Shown here: one piece after another, positions 1 to 6,527 of the stretch | How the letters are laid out: every line of letters begins with the position of its first letter | Numbering within the stretch: position 1 is the stretch's first letter | Assembly: GCA_012727545.1 (NCBI GenBank) | Contig: JAAYHA010000129.1 | Coordinates: forward strand, 1-8,861 | DNA: 8,861 nt | From: Synergistaceae bacterium | Lineage (GTDB): Bacteria > Synergistota > Synergistia > Synergistales > Synergistaceae | Reading direction: 5' to 3' | Position numbers and translations under genes: made by a program | Notes under the pieces: generated by a model | The model's database searches: none | What the model saw: only the letters and a program-made list of their open reading frames with translations | What the model was told of the DNA's origin: nothing

Positions 1-26
1 TGCTAATATATCCGCTGTCTTTTGTG

Positions 27-36
27 AAGGAGGTGA
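27..36 (+). promoter_or_regulatory. Ribosome binding site deciding the TTG start of rpsT
   Basis: The sequence AAGGAGGTGA is a full match to the anti-Shine-Dalgarno tail. It sits five bases before the TTG at 42. A GTG at 24 in the same frame would lie upstream of this site and has no ribosome binding site of its own, so the TTG is the better start. Confidence 0.85.
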
Positions 37-41
37 CGGCA

Positions 42-308
42 TTGCCAAATAAGAAATCAGCGAAAAAACGAGTTCTGGTCACTGAAAGAAACCGCATTTA
101 CAACCGCTTCTGGAAAACCCGCTGCAAAAACGCAGTAAAGAAGCTTCTGGATGCAGTTGAACAGAAAGACTCCGAGCTTGCAGCAAAGAGGCTGAACGAG
201 GCTCAGGGTGTACTGGATAAAGCGGTAGTAAAGGGCGTCGTCCACCGAAATACAGCGTCTCGCCGCAAGGCTATGATAGCAGCAAGATTTAAGTCTCTTT
301 CTGCATAA
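42..308 (+). CDS. rpsT: 30S ribosomal protein S20
   Basis: Structural protein of the small ribosomal subunit that binds 16S rRNA and helps assembly of the 30S particle. From the TTG start the product is 88 residues, the usual S20 length, and begins MPNKKSAKKR, the typical basic S20 N-terminus. The rest is a lysine/arginine-rich all-helical protein with the family's late HRNTASRRK block near residues 68-76, close to the C-terminus. An in-frame GTG at 24 would add six residues (MKEVTA) that do not belong to the family, and it would place the strong ribosome binding site inside the gene. The gene stands alone here, converges on holA, and is followed by a hairpin terminator. Its promoter lies left of the window. 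Confidence 0.97.
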   Translation: MPNKKSAKKRVLVTERNRIYNRFWKTRCKNAVKKLLDAVEQKDSELAAKRLNEAQGVLDKAVVKGVVHRNTASRRKAMIAARFKSLSA

Positions 309-333
309 GTGACCTGATTTAATTTACAGATCT

Positions 334-375
334 ATGGAGGGGCTAAAGGTGTGTCCCTCCATTTTGTTGTTCTTT
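334..375 (+). terminator. Rho-independent terminator of rpsT
   Basis: ATGGAGGG at 334-341 pairs with CCCTCCAT at 355-362 (8 bp, 13-nt loop). It is followed by a T-rich run (TTTTGTTGTTCTTT, 362-375). The site is 25 bases after the rpsT stop and abuts the end of holA, which comes from the other side. In the leftward direction the bases after the hairpin are not T-rich, so I call it mainly for the rightward transcript. It may still give some bidirectional stop. Confidence 0.8.
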
Positions 376-1289
376 CAGCAACCCATCAATTCGATCACAA
401 GAGTCTCAAGACCGATCCACCCGGACCCTGTTCCGCTCTTTTCATCAATGTTTATCTTAATAAGTCCAAGCACAAATTTGCTTATCGATCCTGCACTGTA
501 TTTTCGGGCAGCATTACCTGCCATTTTCCAGGCGTAATTTTTTGCTCCCAGCGACTCTGCAAAAAGAGAGCCTTTACTGGGGTGCATCGATGCGTACCAT
601 GCCAGCCTCATCCTGTTGTGTATAGCAGAAACAAGAGGGATCAGGTCGCCGTTCTTAGAGATCGCGTTAAGGCTTTTCAGAGTCTTTATATGATCTCCGC
701 TGCAAAGTCCGTCAAGAAGTTTGAGAAGGTTTCTTGTTCCATCGTCCAGACACATGTTTTCAACATCGGAAGCTTTGACAGTGCCTCCCTTTTTCAGCAT
801 GGAAAGGCTCGAGAGCTGACGTCGGATCTCCTCCGGATCCTCTGTCAGTTCTATTATCAAGGCAACAGCATCACGGTCTATTTTGATTTTCATATCTTTG
901 GCAAGGTCAGTGGTCCACATAATTCTTTCCCTCGGCCATCGAGGAAATGGCGGCGCTTTTATGATCTTACATTTTTTTAAGGTCTGAGGCGGGAAAATTT
1001 TTGCCGGATCTGAATCATAGACAAGCAGCAACACTACCTTAGAATCAGGCTCCACCATAGGGTCAAGGTTTTCTGGAAATGGACCCAGCATGGGAGCCGA
1101 GTCAACAATAACGATACTCCTCTCGTCAAAAAGTCCGCCAGAGAGATTATCAGACAGGAGGGGGCTCCATTCTCCCCCCTCCTGTCTTCCTGATACTACA
1201 TATCCTTTTTTTTCAAAACCGGCAACTGTCTCCTCCAGGAGGCGTCTCTGTGCGGTACCTGAGGCAGAGATCAGGAGGAGCGAAGGCAT
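375..1289 (-). CDS. holA: DNA polymerase III, delta subunit (clamp loader)
   Basis: The delta subunit opens the beta sliding clamp within the clamp-loader complex during replication. The product has 304 residues, somewhat short for the family (about 330-345). The N-terminal half (1-130) is a Rossmann/AAA+-like fold with hydrophobic strands such as SIVIVD (58-63) and KVVLLLVYD (84-92). I see no canonical Walker A loop, as expected for delta, which does not hydrolyse ATP. The lid and collar signature follows: LTEDPEEIRRQLSSLSML (148-165), then LLDGLCSGD (191-199) and the helix DLIPLVSAIHNRMRLAWY (215-232). The ATG overlaps the leuS stop by one base (TGATG), so it is probably co-transcribed with leuS and translated by re-initiation. 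Identification rests on the overall pattern and the usual location beside rpsT. Sequence conservation in HolA is low. Confidence 0.88.
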   Translation of the reverse strand: MPSLLLISASGTAQRRLLEETVAGFEKKGYVVSGRQEGGEWSPLLSDNLSGGLFDERSIVIVDSAPMLGPFPENLDPMVEPDSKVVLLLVYDSDPAKIFPPQTLKKCKIIKAPPFPRWPRERIMWTTDLAKDMKIKIDRDAVALIIELTEDPEEIRRQLSSLSMLKKGGTVKASDVENMCLDDGTRNLLKLLDGLCSGDHIKTLKSLNAISKNGDLIPLVSAIHNRMRLAWYASMHPSKGSLFAESLGAKNYAWKMAGNAARKYSAGSISKFVLGLIKINIDEKSGTGSGWIGLETLVIELMGC

Positions 1290-3787
1290 CAGCCTTTCAC
1301 CACTATGTTTACCAGTTTTCCGGGTATCGGGATGATCTTTATTATCTCTTTGCCCTCTATCCTCTTAAGTGTCTGAGGCCTTGAAAGTATTTCCTTCTGC
1401 AGATCTTCTCCGGACAGGTCCGCCTTAACAGTAAACTGCTCGCGCACCTTACCGTTTATCTGAAGGACAACAGTGACTTCGTCCTCAGCCAGGGACTCCG
1501 GATCTACTTCAAACCACTTTTCAACTGAGAGGAACGTTTCATTTCCAATATTATGCCAAAGCTCTTCAGTAATATGCGGTGCAAAGGGAGAGAGACATGA
1601 AAGAAGTGTCTCCACACCCTCTTTCATCACTGCCCATGCTTCCGGTGTCCTCGGCTTGAAGCTGATCAGTGCGTTGGTAAGTTCCATGAGCCTTGCCACG
1701 GCAGTGTTGAACTGGCGCTCTTCGCTTATGTCCTTTGTCACCCTGTCCAGGGTGTTGTGGGTTATGCGTTTGATATCCCTGACATCCACCGCTTTTATAT
1801 CTTTCATCGGGACACGCTCTTTTGAAGCAGACCTTATCTTATCCAGGTTGCCCTCAACAAGACGCCACACGCGTCCAAGGAAGCGGTTTGCGCCTTCAAC
1901 CCCGCGTTCTGACCAGTCAAGGTCTTTTTCAGGGGGAGAGGCAAAAAGAATAAAGAGCCTTGCTGTGTCAGCACCGAATTTATTGATTATCTCGTCAGGA
2001 TCGACAACGTTGCCAAGCGATTTTGACATTTTGGCACCGTCTTTTATGACCATTCCCTGGGTAAGAAGTCTTTTGAAGGGCTCTCTCATGTCCTTTGGAA
2101 GCAGCCCCAGGTCAGCGCAAACTTTTGTAAAGAACCTTGCGTATATCAGATGGAGACATGCGTGCTCGATGCCGCCGATGTACTGGTCGACATTCATCCA
2201 GTAGGCAGCATCATCCTTGTCAAATGGCTGTTCTGTCTCCCATGGGGATGTATACCTGCTGAAATACCATGATGAGCAGAAAAATGTGTCCATTGTATCA
2301 GTTTCACGCCTTGCCGGCTTTCCACACACCGGGCATGTCGTATTTATCCAATCTTCACGAAGAGCCAAAGGGTTGCCTCCATGCTCAGGCATCTCGATGT
2401 CAAGCGGAAGTTCCACCGGGAGCTGATCTTCAGGCACCGGCACTATACCACAGTGATCACAGTAGACCATTGGTATGGGAGTCCCCCAGTAACGTTGTCT
2501 CGATATCAGCCAGTCCCTTAGCCTGAACTGCACTTCTTTGCTTCCAAGGTTGTTTTTTTCGAACCATTCACCAATTTTTTCGATCGCCTGAGGTGTAGGC
2601 AGGCCGTCAAATTCGCCTGAGTTACATGCTATGCCATCAGCATCAACAGATTCGGTCATAGCATCTCCATCAGGAACAGGTCCGTCAACCGGCCTGACTA
2701 CCGGAATAACGGGAATTCCATATTTCCTTACAAAATCAAAGTCTCTCTGGTCATGTGCGGGAACACCCATAATAGCCCCTGTTCCGTAATCGGTAAGGAT
2801 ATAGTCGGCTATCCATATAGGAACCTTTTCTCCGTTCACGGGATTTATTGCATAAAACCCGGTCTCTATGCCTTCTTTGTCCGCACCTACAGCAGTACGC
2901 TCTATTGCACTGCGTGATGACATTTTCTTTGCGAAAGCCCTAAGTTCTTCAGCCTTTGAGCCTCCGACCTTTTCAGCAAATGCCTCCACAAAGGGATGTT
3001 CTGCGGCCATAGCAACGAAGGTGACACCGAAAATAGTGTCTATTCTTGTTGTAAACGCTTCAATGCTTAGGTCGGTATCCGCGATATCCATTTTGAAGTG
3101 GACTCCTTCGGATCTGCCTATCCAGTTTCTCTGCATGGCAACTACCCGTTCCGGCCATCCATCAAGATCATCGAGGCAGTCTACGAGTTCCTGCGCATAA
3201 TCCGTTATCCTTATGAACCACTGTTCCAATCCACGCTTGACTACAGGTGTGCCGCAGCGCCAGCAAACCCCGTCACCAACAACCTGTTCGTTTGCAAGAA
3301 CTGTCTTGCAGTCTTCACACCAGTTGACGGGAGCGTGCTTCCGGTATACAAGTCCTTTTTTATAGAACTGGAGAAAGAGCCACTGGTTCCATTTATAGTA
3401 ATTTACGTTGCATGTCTCTACCCTGCGTCTCCAGTCATAACTGTAACCTGCTCTTTTGAGCTGACTGGTCATGTGTTCGATATTGCTCCATGTCCACTCA
3501 GCAGGAGGGAGTTTCATTTTTATTGCCGCGTTTTCGGCGGGCATCCCGAAAGCGTCGAAACCCATGGGATAGAGAACATTATATCCCTGCATCCGGAGGA
3601 ATCTCGCCAAAAGATCCCCAATTGAATAGTTGCGTAAGTGCCCCATGTGAAGCGCTCCGCTTGGATAAGGGAACATCTCAAGGCAGTAAAATTTTTCTTT
3701 GCTGCTGTCGGCCTCAACCTCGAAAACCTTTGACTCGGCCCATTCCTTCTGCCATTTTGGTTCTATGGCACCAAAATCGTATGGCAT
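1289..3787 (-). CDS. leuS: Leucyl-tRNA synthetase
   Basis: Class I synthetase that charges tRNA-Leu with leucine in the cytoplasm. It has 832 residues, normal for bacterial LeuRS. Visible in order are the HIGH-type motif HMGH (47-50), a zinc knuckle with C157, C160, C175 and C178, and the CP1 editing domain with TTRIDTIFG (246-254) and YGTGAIMGVPAHDQRD (334-349). These are followed by a second Cys-pair set (C443, C446, C485, C488), KMSKS (586-590), the anticodon-binding helical domain and the small C-terminal domain ending in a lysine-glycine tail. The editing motif usually reads TTRPDT, and here the proline is isoleucine (codon ATA). The ATG has a good upstream site, GGAGGAGA at 3793-3800. 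The gene is first in a leuS-holA unit. Confidence 0.98.
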   Translation of the reverse strand: MPYDFGAIEPKWQKEWAESKVFEVEADSSKEKFYCLEMFPYPSGALHMGHLRNYSIGDLLARFLRMQGYNVLYPMGFDAFGMPAENAAIKMKLPPAEWTWSNIEHMTSQLKRAGYSYDWRRRVETCNVNYYKWNQWLFLQFYKKGLVYRKHAPVNWCEDCKTVLANEQVVGDGVCWRCGTPVVKRGLEQWFIRITDYAQELVDCLDDLDGWPERVVAMQRNWIGRSEGVHFKMDIADTDLSIEAFTTRIDTIFGVTFVAMAAEHPFVEAFAEKVGGSKAEELRAFAKKMSSRSAIERTAVGADKEGIETGFYAINPVNGEKVPIWIADYILTDYGTGAIMGVPAHDQRDFDFVRKYGIPVIPVVRPVDGPVPDGDAMTESVDADGIACNSGEFDGLPTPQAIEKIGEWFEKNNLGSKEVQFRLRDWLISRQRYWGTPIPMVYCDHCGIVPVPEDQLPVELPLDIEMPEHGGNPLALREDWINTTCPVCGKPARRETDTMDTFFCSSWYFSRYTSPWETEQPFDKDDAAYWMNVDQYIGGIEHACLHLIYARFFTKVCADLGLLPKDMREPFKRLLTQGMVIKDGAKMSKSLGNVVDPDEIINKFGADTARLFILFASPPEKDLDWSERGVEGANRFLGRVWRLVEGNLDKIRSASKERVPMKDIKAVDVRDIKRITHNTLDRVTKDISEERQFNTAVARLMELTNALISFKPRTPEAWAVMKEGVETLLSCLSPFAPHITEELWHNIGNETFLSVEKWFEVDPESLAEDEVTVVLQINGKVREQFTVKADLSGEDLQKEILSRPQTLKRIEGKEIIKIIPIPGKLVNIVVKG

Positions 3788-3838
3788 CTATATCTCCTCC
3801 GTTGCTAAATGAAATCAAAACAAATTATACATCAGGGT

Positions 3839-3867
3839 ATTATATACTCCCACCAATTGCAGAGCAA
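3839..3867 (-). promoter_or_regulatory. Probable leuS promoter
   Basis: On the minus strand a perfect -10 TATAAT (3844-3839) lies exactly 17 bases after TTGCTC (3867-3862), which matches the first half of the -35 consensus. Transcription would start about 45 bases before the leuS ATG. A second TATAAT, preceded directly by TG, lies nearer the gene (3829-3824) but has no good -35. The rest of the 3788-3896 gap shows no clear terminator for the upstream regulator gene. Confidence 0.5.
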
Positions 3868-3896
3868 TCTTTACCCGACCTTAAGTTGTGACGCTC

Positions 3897-5072
3897 TTAA
3901 TTTCTTTTATCTGTTGCTGAACCTTTCGAAATGTCCGATATCATAAACGCCGCCCATAATTCAAATGCATCTTTGAAATTCCAGGGATCTTTTCCTGTGA
4001 GTGAACGAATTTTTTTCAGCCTGTACTGAAGGCTGTTCCTGTGCATAGAAAGTTTGTCCGCCACATTTCCGCTGGCAAAGGGAGATTCGCACCATGCAAG
4101 GAAGGTCTCTTTCATCTCCTCATAATCATTCCTGGAATCCAACCCCTTAAGCGTCATTGAGACATAATTTTCCCTTGACACCGCCGGAAGTGAATCAAGC
4201 AAAGATTCACCTGTGAATTTTTCAGACCTTATCATTCCTTTAACGCCAAGCTGCTTTGCAAGCCTCAGGGAGTTCCTTGCAGAGATAAGTGAGCGTGTCA
4301 GACCCTGCAGGTCAAATGCAGGAAAACCGATAGATACATCGGCATGGATCCCCTTACCCTTCACACTGTCAAGAAAATCCTTTGAAAGTGTTTCCGCTGC
4401 CTCGTAAATTTTATTCGGATCCTTGTCTGAGCTGGGAGAGAGCAATACCGTCACCCTGTAATTTTCCTGCGGGCAAATAACGTTCCTGGGATTTGAAAAA
4501 CTTGTTTTTGTTTCCCGAAGCATCCTCTGGAAAGCCGATTCGGCAGCTTCGTTTGACCATTTCCTCATCTCTATCACTATTGCAGCCCTGCACCTTGAGA
4601 GGTTAAAACCAAGCTCCTTCGCCTGCATCATGATAAACTCCTCGTTACCGTTTCTGGGATCGTAGGAGGCAACATTCTCTATCAGATCGCGAAGCGCCCT
4701 TTCCCTGAGAAGGTTCGACTCAAGAAATGCCTGTTCACGCAGCATGATCTCTGCCTGTTTCTGAACCAAAAGGCCATATCTGGCTACTTCTTCAGGGAGA
4801 CCGGCTATTGAAACAGACCCGAGCACATTGTCAAAAAGCTGGATAGGCAAGGTGTACCCCGGCAGTACGTTCAGATAATTTTCAGCGTCAACAGTCGATG
4901 TAGCCATAGGTCTGTTTTCCTGCATCACCCTTATCGAAGGCGGGTGAAACTCCCCTATTCTCTTTTCCTCGTTGCATCCGATAATGACTCCCTTTTCATC
5001 CGTTACTAGTACCCCATATCCGATAACTTCGCTGGTACTTTTAGCAATATTCTGGGCCATCTTTTTAAACAA
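3897..5072 (-). CDS. CdaR/PucR-type transcriptional regulator, probable regulator of the grd genes
   Basis: DNA-binding regulator of the CdaR (sugar-diacid regulator) type, with about 391 residues. The first 130 residues match the diacid-recognition domain: MAQNIAKSTSEVIGYGVLV, then RIGEFHPPSIRVM, then TLPIQLFDNVLGSVSIAGLPEE. The middle part (about 150-280) is the GGDEF-like linker seen in this family. The C-terminus carries the PucR/CdaR helix-turn-helix, NVADKLSMHRNSLQYRLKKI (about 336-355). The start is uncertain: a GTG at 5081 is in frame, but its bases form part of the ribosome binding site GAGGTGA. The TTG at 5072, five bases after that site, fits better. The gene is transcribed away from grdE across a 150-bp region with palindromes, the classic layout of a local regulator. 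In E. coli this family senses small carboxylic acids such as glycerate; control of grd by glycine, sarcosine, betaine or a product is my inference. Confidence 0.88.
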   Translation of the reverse strand: MFKKMAQNIAKSTSEVIGYGVLVTDEKGVIIGCNEEKRIGEFHPPSIRVMQENRPMATSTVDAENYLNVLPGYTLPIQLFDNVLGSVSIAGLPEEVARYGLLVQKQAEIMLREQAFLESNLLRERALRDLIENVASYDPRNGNEEFIMMQAKELGFNLSRCRAAIVIEMRKWSNEAAESAFQRMLRETKTSFSNPRNVICPQENYRVTVLLSPSSDKDPNKIYEAAETLSKDFLDSVKGKGIHADVSIGFPAFDLQGLTRSLISARNSLRLAKQLGVKGMIRSEKFTGESLLDSLPAVSRENYVSMTLKGLDSRNDYEEMKETFLAWCESPFASGNVADKLSMHRNSLQYRLKKIRSLTGKDPWNFKDAFELWAAFMISDISKGSATDKRN

Positions 5073-5077
5073 CTCTT

Positions 5078-5084
5078 TCACCTC
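5078..5084 (-). promoter_or_regulatory. Ribosome binding site deciding the TTG start of the CdaR-type gene
   Basis: GAGGTGA on the minus strand is a seven-base match to the anti-Shine-Dalgarno sequence, five bases before TTG (5072-5070). The layout GAGGTGA-N5-TTG is the same as at rpsT. The GTG at 5081 lies inside this site, and the ATG at 5060 is too far from it. Confidence 0.6.
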
Positions 5085-5109
5085 ACTTTTTATTCAGCAG
5101 CATAGTTTT

Positions 5110-5138
5110 TAGACAAATATTTTAAAAATGTATATTCT
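5110..5138 (+). promoter_or_regulatory. Candidate promoter of the grd operon
   Basis: TAGACA (5110-5115, five of six -35 bases) stands 17 bases before TATTCT (5133-5138, four of six -10 bases). TATATT at 5131-5136 is a closer -10 match but gives only a 15-base spacer. A start near 5144 would fall inside the palindrome at 5139-5153 and leave a leader of roughly 80 bases before the grdE ATG. The region is very AT-rich, so chance matches are likely. I see no sigma-54 GG/GC signature. Confidence 0.35.
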
Positions 5139-5168
5139 AAAGCATAATGCTTTTCATAGTAAAAAGCA
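5139..5168. promoter_or_regulatory. Candidate operator: AAAGCAT-A-ATGCTTT palindrome plus a third half-site
   Basis: A perfect 15-bp odd palindrome lies at 5139-5153. Its right arm (TGCTTTT, 5148-5154) is also an inverted partner of AAAAGCA at 5162-5168 across seven bases. There are therefore three AAAGCA-type half-sites in 30 bp. It lies between the divergent regulator and grdE, just after the candidate -10, where a bound regulator would block or shape transcription. Binding by the adjacent CdaR-type protein is inferred. Confidence 0.5.
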
Positions 5169-5179
5169 ATTAAAATTCA

Positions 5180-5194
5180 ATCATGCGGCATGAT
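5180..5194. promoter_or_regulatory. Candidate operator: ATCATGC-G-GCATGAT palindrome
   Basis: A perfect 15-bp odd palindrome centred at 5187, 29 bases before the grdE ATG. Its centre is 41 bp from that of the palindrome at 5139-5153, close to four helical turns, so two dimers could sit on the same DNA face. In RNA it would be only a 7-bp stem with a one-base loop, which is sterically poor, so a DNA site is more likely than an RNA hairpin. Confidence 0.45.
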
Positions 5195-5222
5195 ACAGAG
5201 AATAATAAGGGAGGAATTTCAA

Positions 5223-6512
5223 ATGCGGCTGGAACTGCACAAGATACACATCACCGGCCTTGCTTTCGCCGACAAGACATACACGTCCGGCGGGACTCTT
5301 TTTATCAACAAAGATGAAGCTGAGGCATTAATAGCGGAAGACAAACGTTTTGCCAAGGTCAAACTGGATCTGGCCTGTCCTGGAGAAAGCACACGCATCA
5401 TACCTGTTAAGGATGTTATCGAGCCAAGGGTAAAGATAGGCAAAAACTTTTACTTCCCTGGTTTTTTCGCACCAATGGAAAAAGCAGGAGAAGGAGGGAC
5501 CCTGGTACTTGACGGCGCAGCTGTCGTAACCTGCGGCCCAATAGTTGCATTCCAGGAAGGATTCATCGATATGAGCGGACCGGGTGCCCCATATACGCCC
5601 TTCTCTCAGACACGCAACGTAGTTCTTTACGTAGAACCTGCAGATAATCTTGAGAAGCATCTATACGAAGCAGCTCTGCGTGAGGCCGGACTAAAGCTTG
5701 CAGTCTATCTTGCAAAGTGCTGTGCGGAGAACGAATGGAAAGCTGATGAAGTCCAGGTCTTTGAAAAGGGCAACTCTTTCGAGGAGACTCAGAAATACCC
5801 GGATCTTCCAAAAATCGTATACGTTTGCATGAACATAACGCAGGGACTGCTGCATGACACATACCTTTATGCCAACGACCTGAAGCCGGCCCTCCCGACA
5901 CTCCTTCACCCCAACGAGGTCCTCGACGGAGCTATGGTCTCAGGAAACTGCGTATCGGCATGCGATAAAAATACCACATGGCACCACCTGCACAACCCAA
6001 TAGTCCAGGCACTTTATGCCAGGCACGGCAAAGAGATCAACTTCATGGGAATGATACCCACCCAGGAAAGCACAGTAATGGACGGCAAGCTAAGGGCGGC
6101 AGCCATGAATCTTTCAATAGCGCAGCAGCTTGGCGCCGACGGGGCGATAATATCAGAGGAAGGGTACGGAAACCCCGACACAGACCTCTGCCTTAATGCC
6201 AGATTCTTTGAGAATGCAGGGATCAAGTCTGTTCTTGTCTCTGATGAATCATCGGGGACAGACGGAGCAAGCCAGAGCCTTGCGGATGCCACACCGGAAC
6301 TTGATGCTTTCATTTCCACCGGAAACGTTAATGAGATGATAGAAGTGCCTGCTATGGAAAAAGTTATTGGCTGTAAGGAAGCTATATCGCTTCTTTCAGG
6401 GGGCGCTGAAGAGAGCCTGAGAAGTGACGGGTCAATGTTCGTAGAGCTTCAGTCGGTCATTGCTTCAACTGCCGAGATCGGTTTCAACAAACTTGGCTGC
6501 GAGTGGATCTAA
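5223..6512 (+). CDS. grdE: Glycine/sarcosine/betaine reductase component B, alpha/beta-subunit proprotein
   Basis: Precursor of the two non-selenium subunits of component B, which binds the amine or amino acid substrate through a pyruvoyl group as a Schiff base. The product has 429 residues from the ATG at 5223, the usual length. That start follows AAGGGAGGAA (5207-5216) and gives MRLELHKIHI, the family N-terminus. An in-frame ATG at 5190 lies inside a palindrome with no ribosome binding site. Family signatures are ACPGESTRIIPVKDVIEPRVKI (about 51-72), QEGFIDMSGPGAPYTPFSQ (about 112-130) and the processing site SGNC with Asn242-Cys243. Known GrdE precursors are cut at this Asn-Cys bond, with the cysteine becoming the pyruvoyl cap of the second fragment; here the pieces would be about 242 and 187 residues. 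Sixteen bases separate it from grdB. The homologues for glycine (GrdE), sarcosine (GrdG) and betaine (GrdI) are too alike for me to name the substrate. Confidence 0.93.
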   Translation: MRLELHKIHITGLAFADKTYTSGGTLFINKDEAEALIAEDKRFAKVKLDLACPGESTRIIPVKDVIEPRVKIGKNFYFPGFFAPMEKAGEGGTLVLDGAAVVTCGPIVAFQEGFIDMSGPGAPYTPFSQTRNVVLYVEPADNLEKHLYEAALREAGLKLAVYLAKCCAENEWKADEVQVFEKGNSFEETQKYPDLPKIVYVCMNITQGLLHDTYLYANDLKPALPTLLHPNEVLDGAMVSGNCVSACDKNTTWHHLHNPIVQALYARHGKEINFMGMIPTQESTVMDGKLRAAAMNLSIAQQLGADGAIISEEGYGNPDTDLCLNARFFENAGIKSVLVSDESSGTDGASQSLADATPELDAFISTGNVNEMIEVPAMEKVIGCKEAISLLSGGAEESLRSDGSMFVELQSVIASTAEIGFNKLGCEWI

Positions 6513-6527
6513 GAGGAGGCGGCTGAA

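Noticed and set aside
351..980. A 209-residue rightward ORF opposite holA
   Set aside because: It runs antisense to a recognisable DNA polymerase III delta gene, begins inside a terminator hairpin, and resembles no protein family I know.
1473..2204. A 243-residue rightward ORF opposite leuS (and others at 3098-3625 and 3490-3891)
   Set aside because: Shadows of the leuS reading frame. Low-complexity serine-rich translation, with no ribosome binding site.
3788..3896. A terminator for the CdaR-type gene
   Set aside because: Only short pairs such as TTGC/GCAA, with no T-run on the minus strand. Transcription may read through into leuS.
5190..5222. An 11-residue upstream extension of GrdE
   Set aside because: The ATG at 5190 lies within a palindrome without a ribosome binding site. 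The ATG at 5223 has a strong one and matches the family N-terminus.
5095..5222. A glycine riboswitch or sigma-54 promoter ahead of grdE
   Set aside because: The leader is too short and AT-rich for a glycine aptamer, and no GG-N10-GC element is present.
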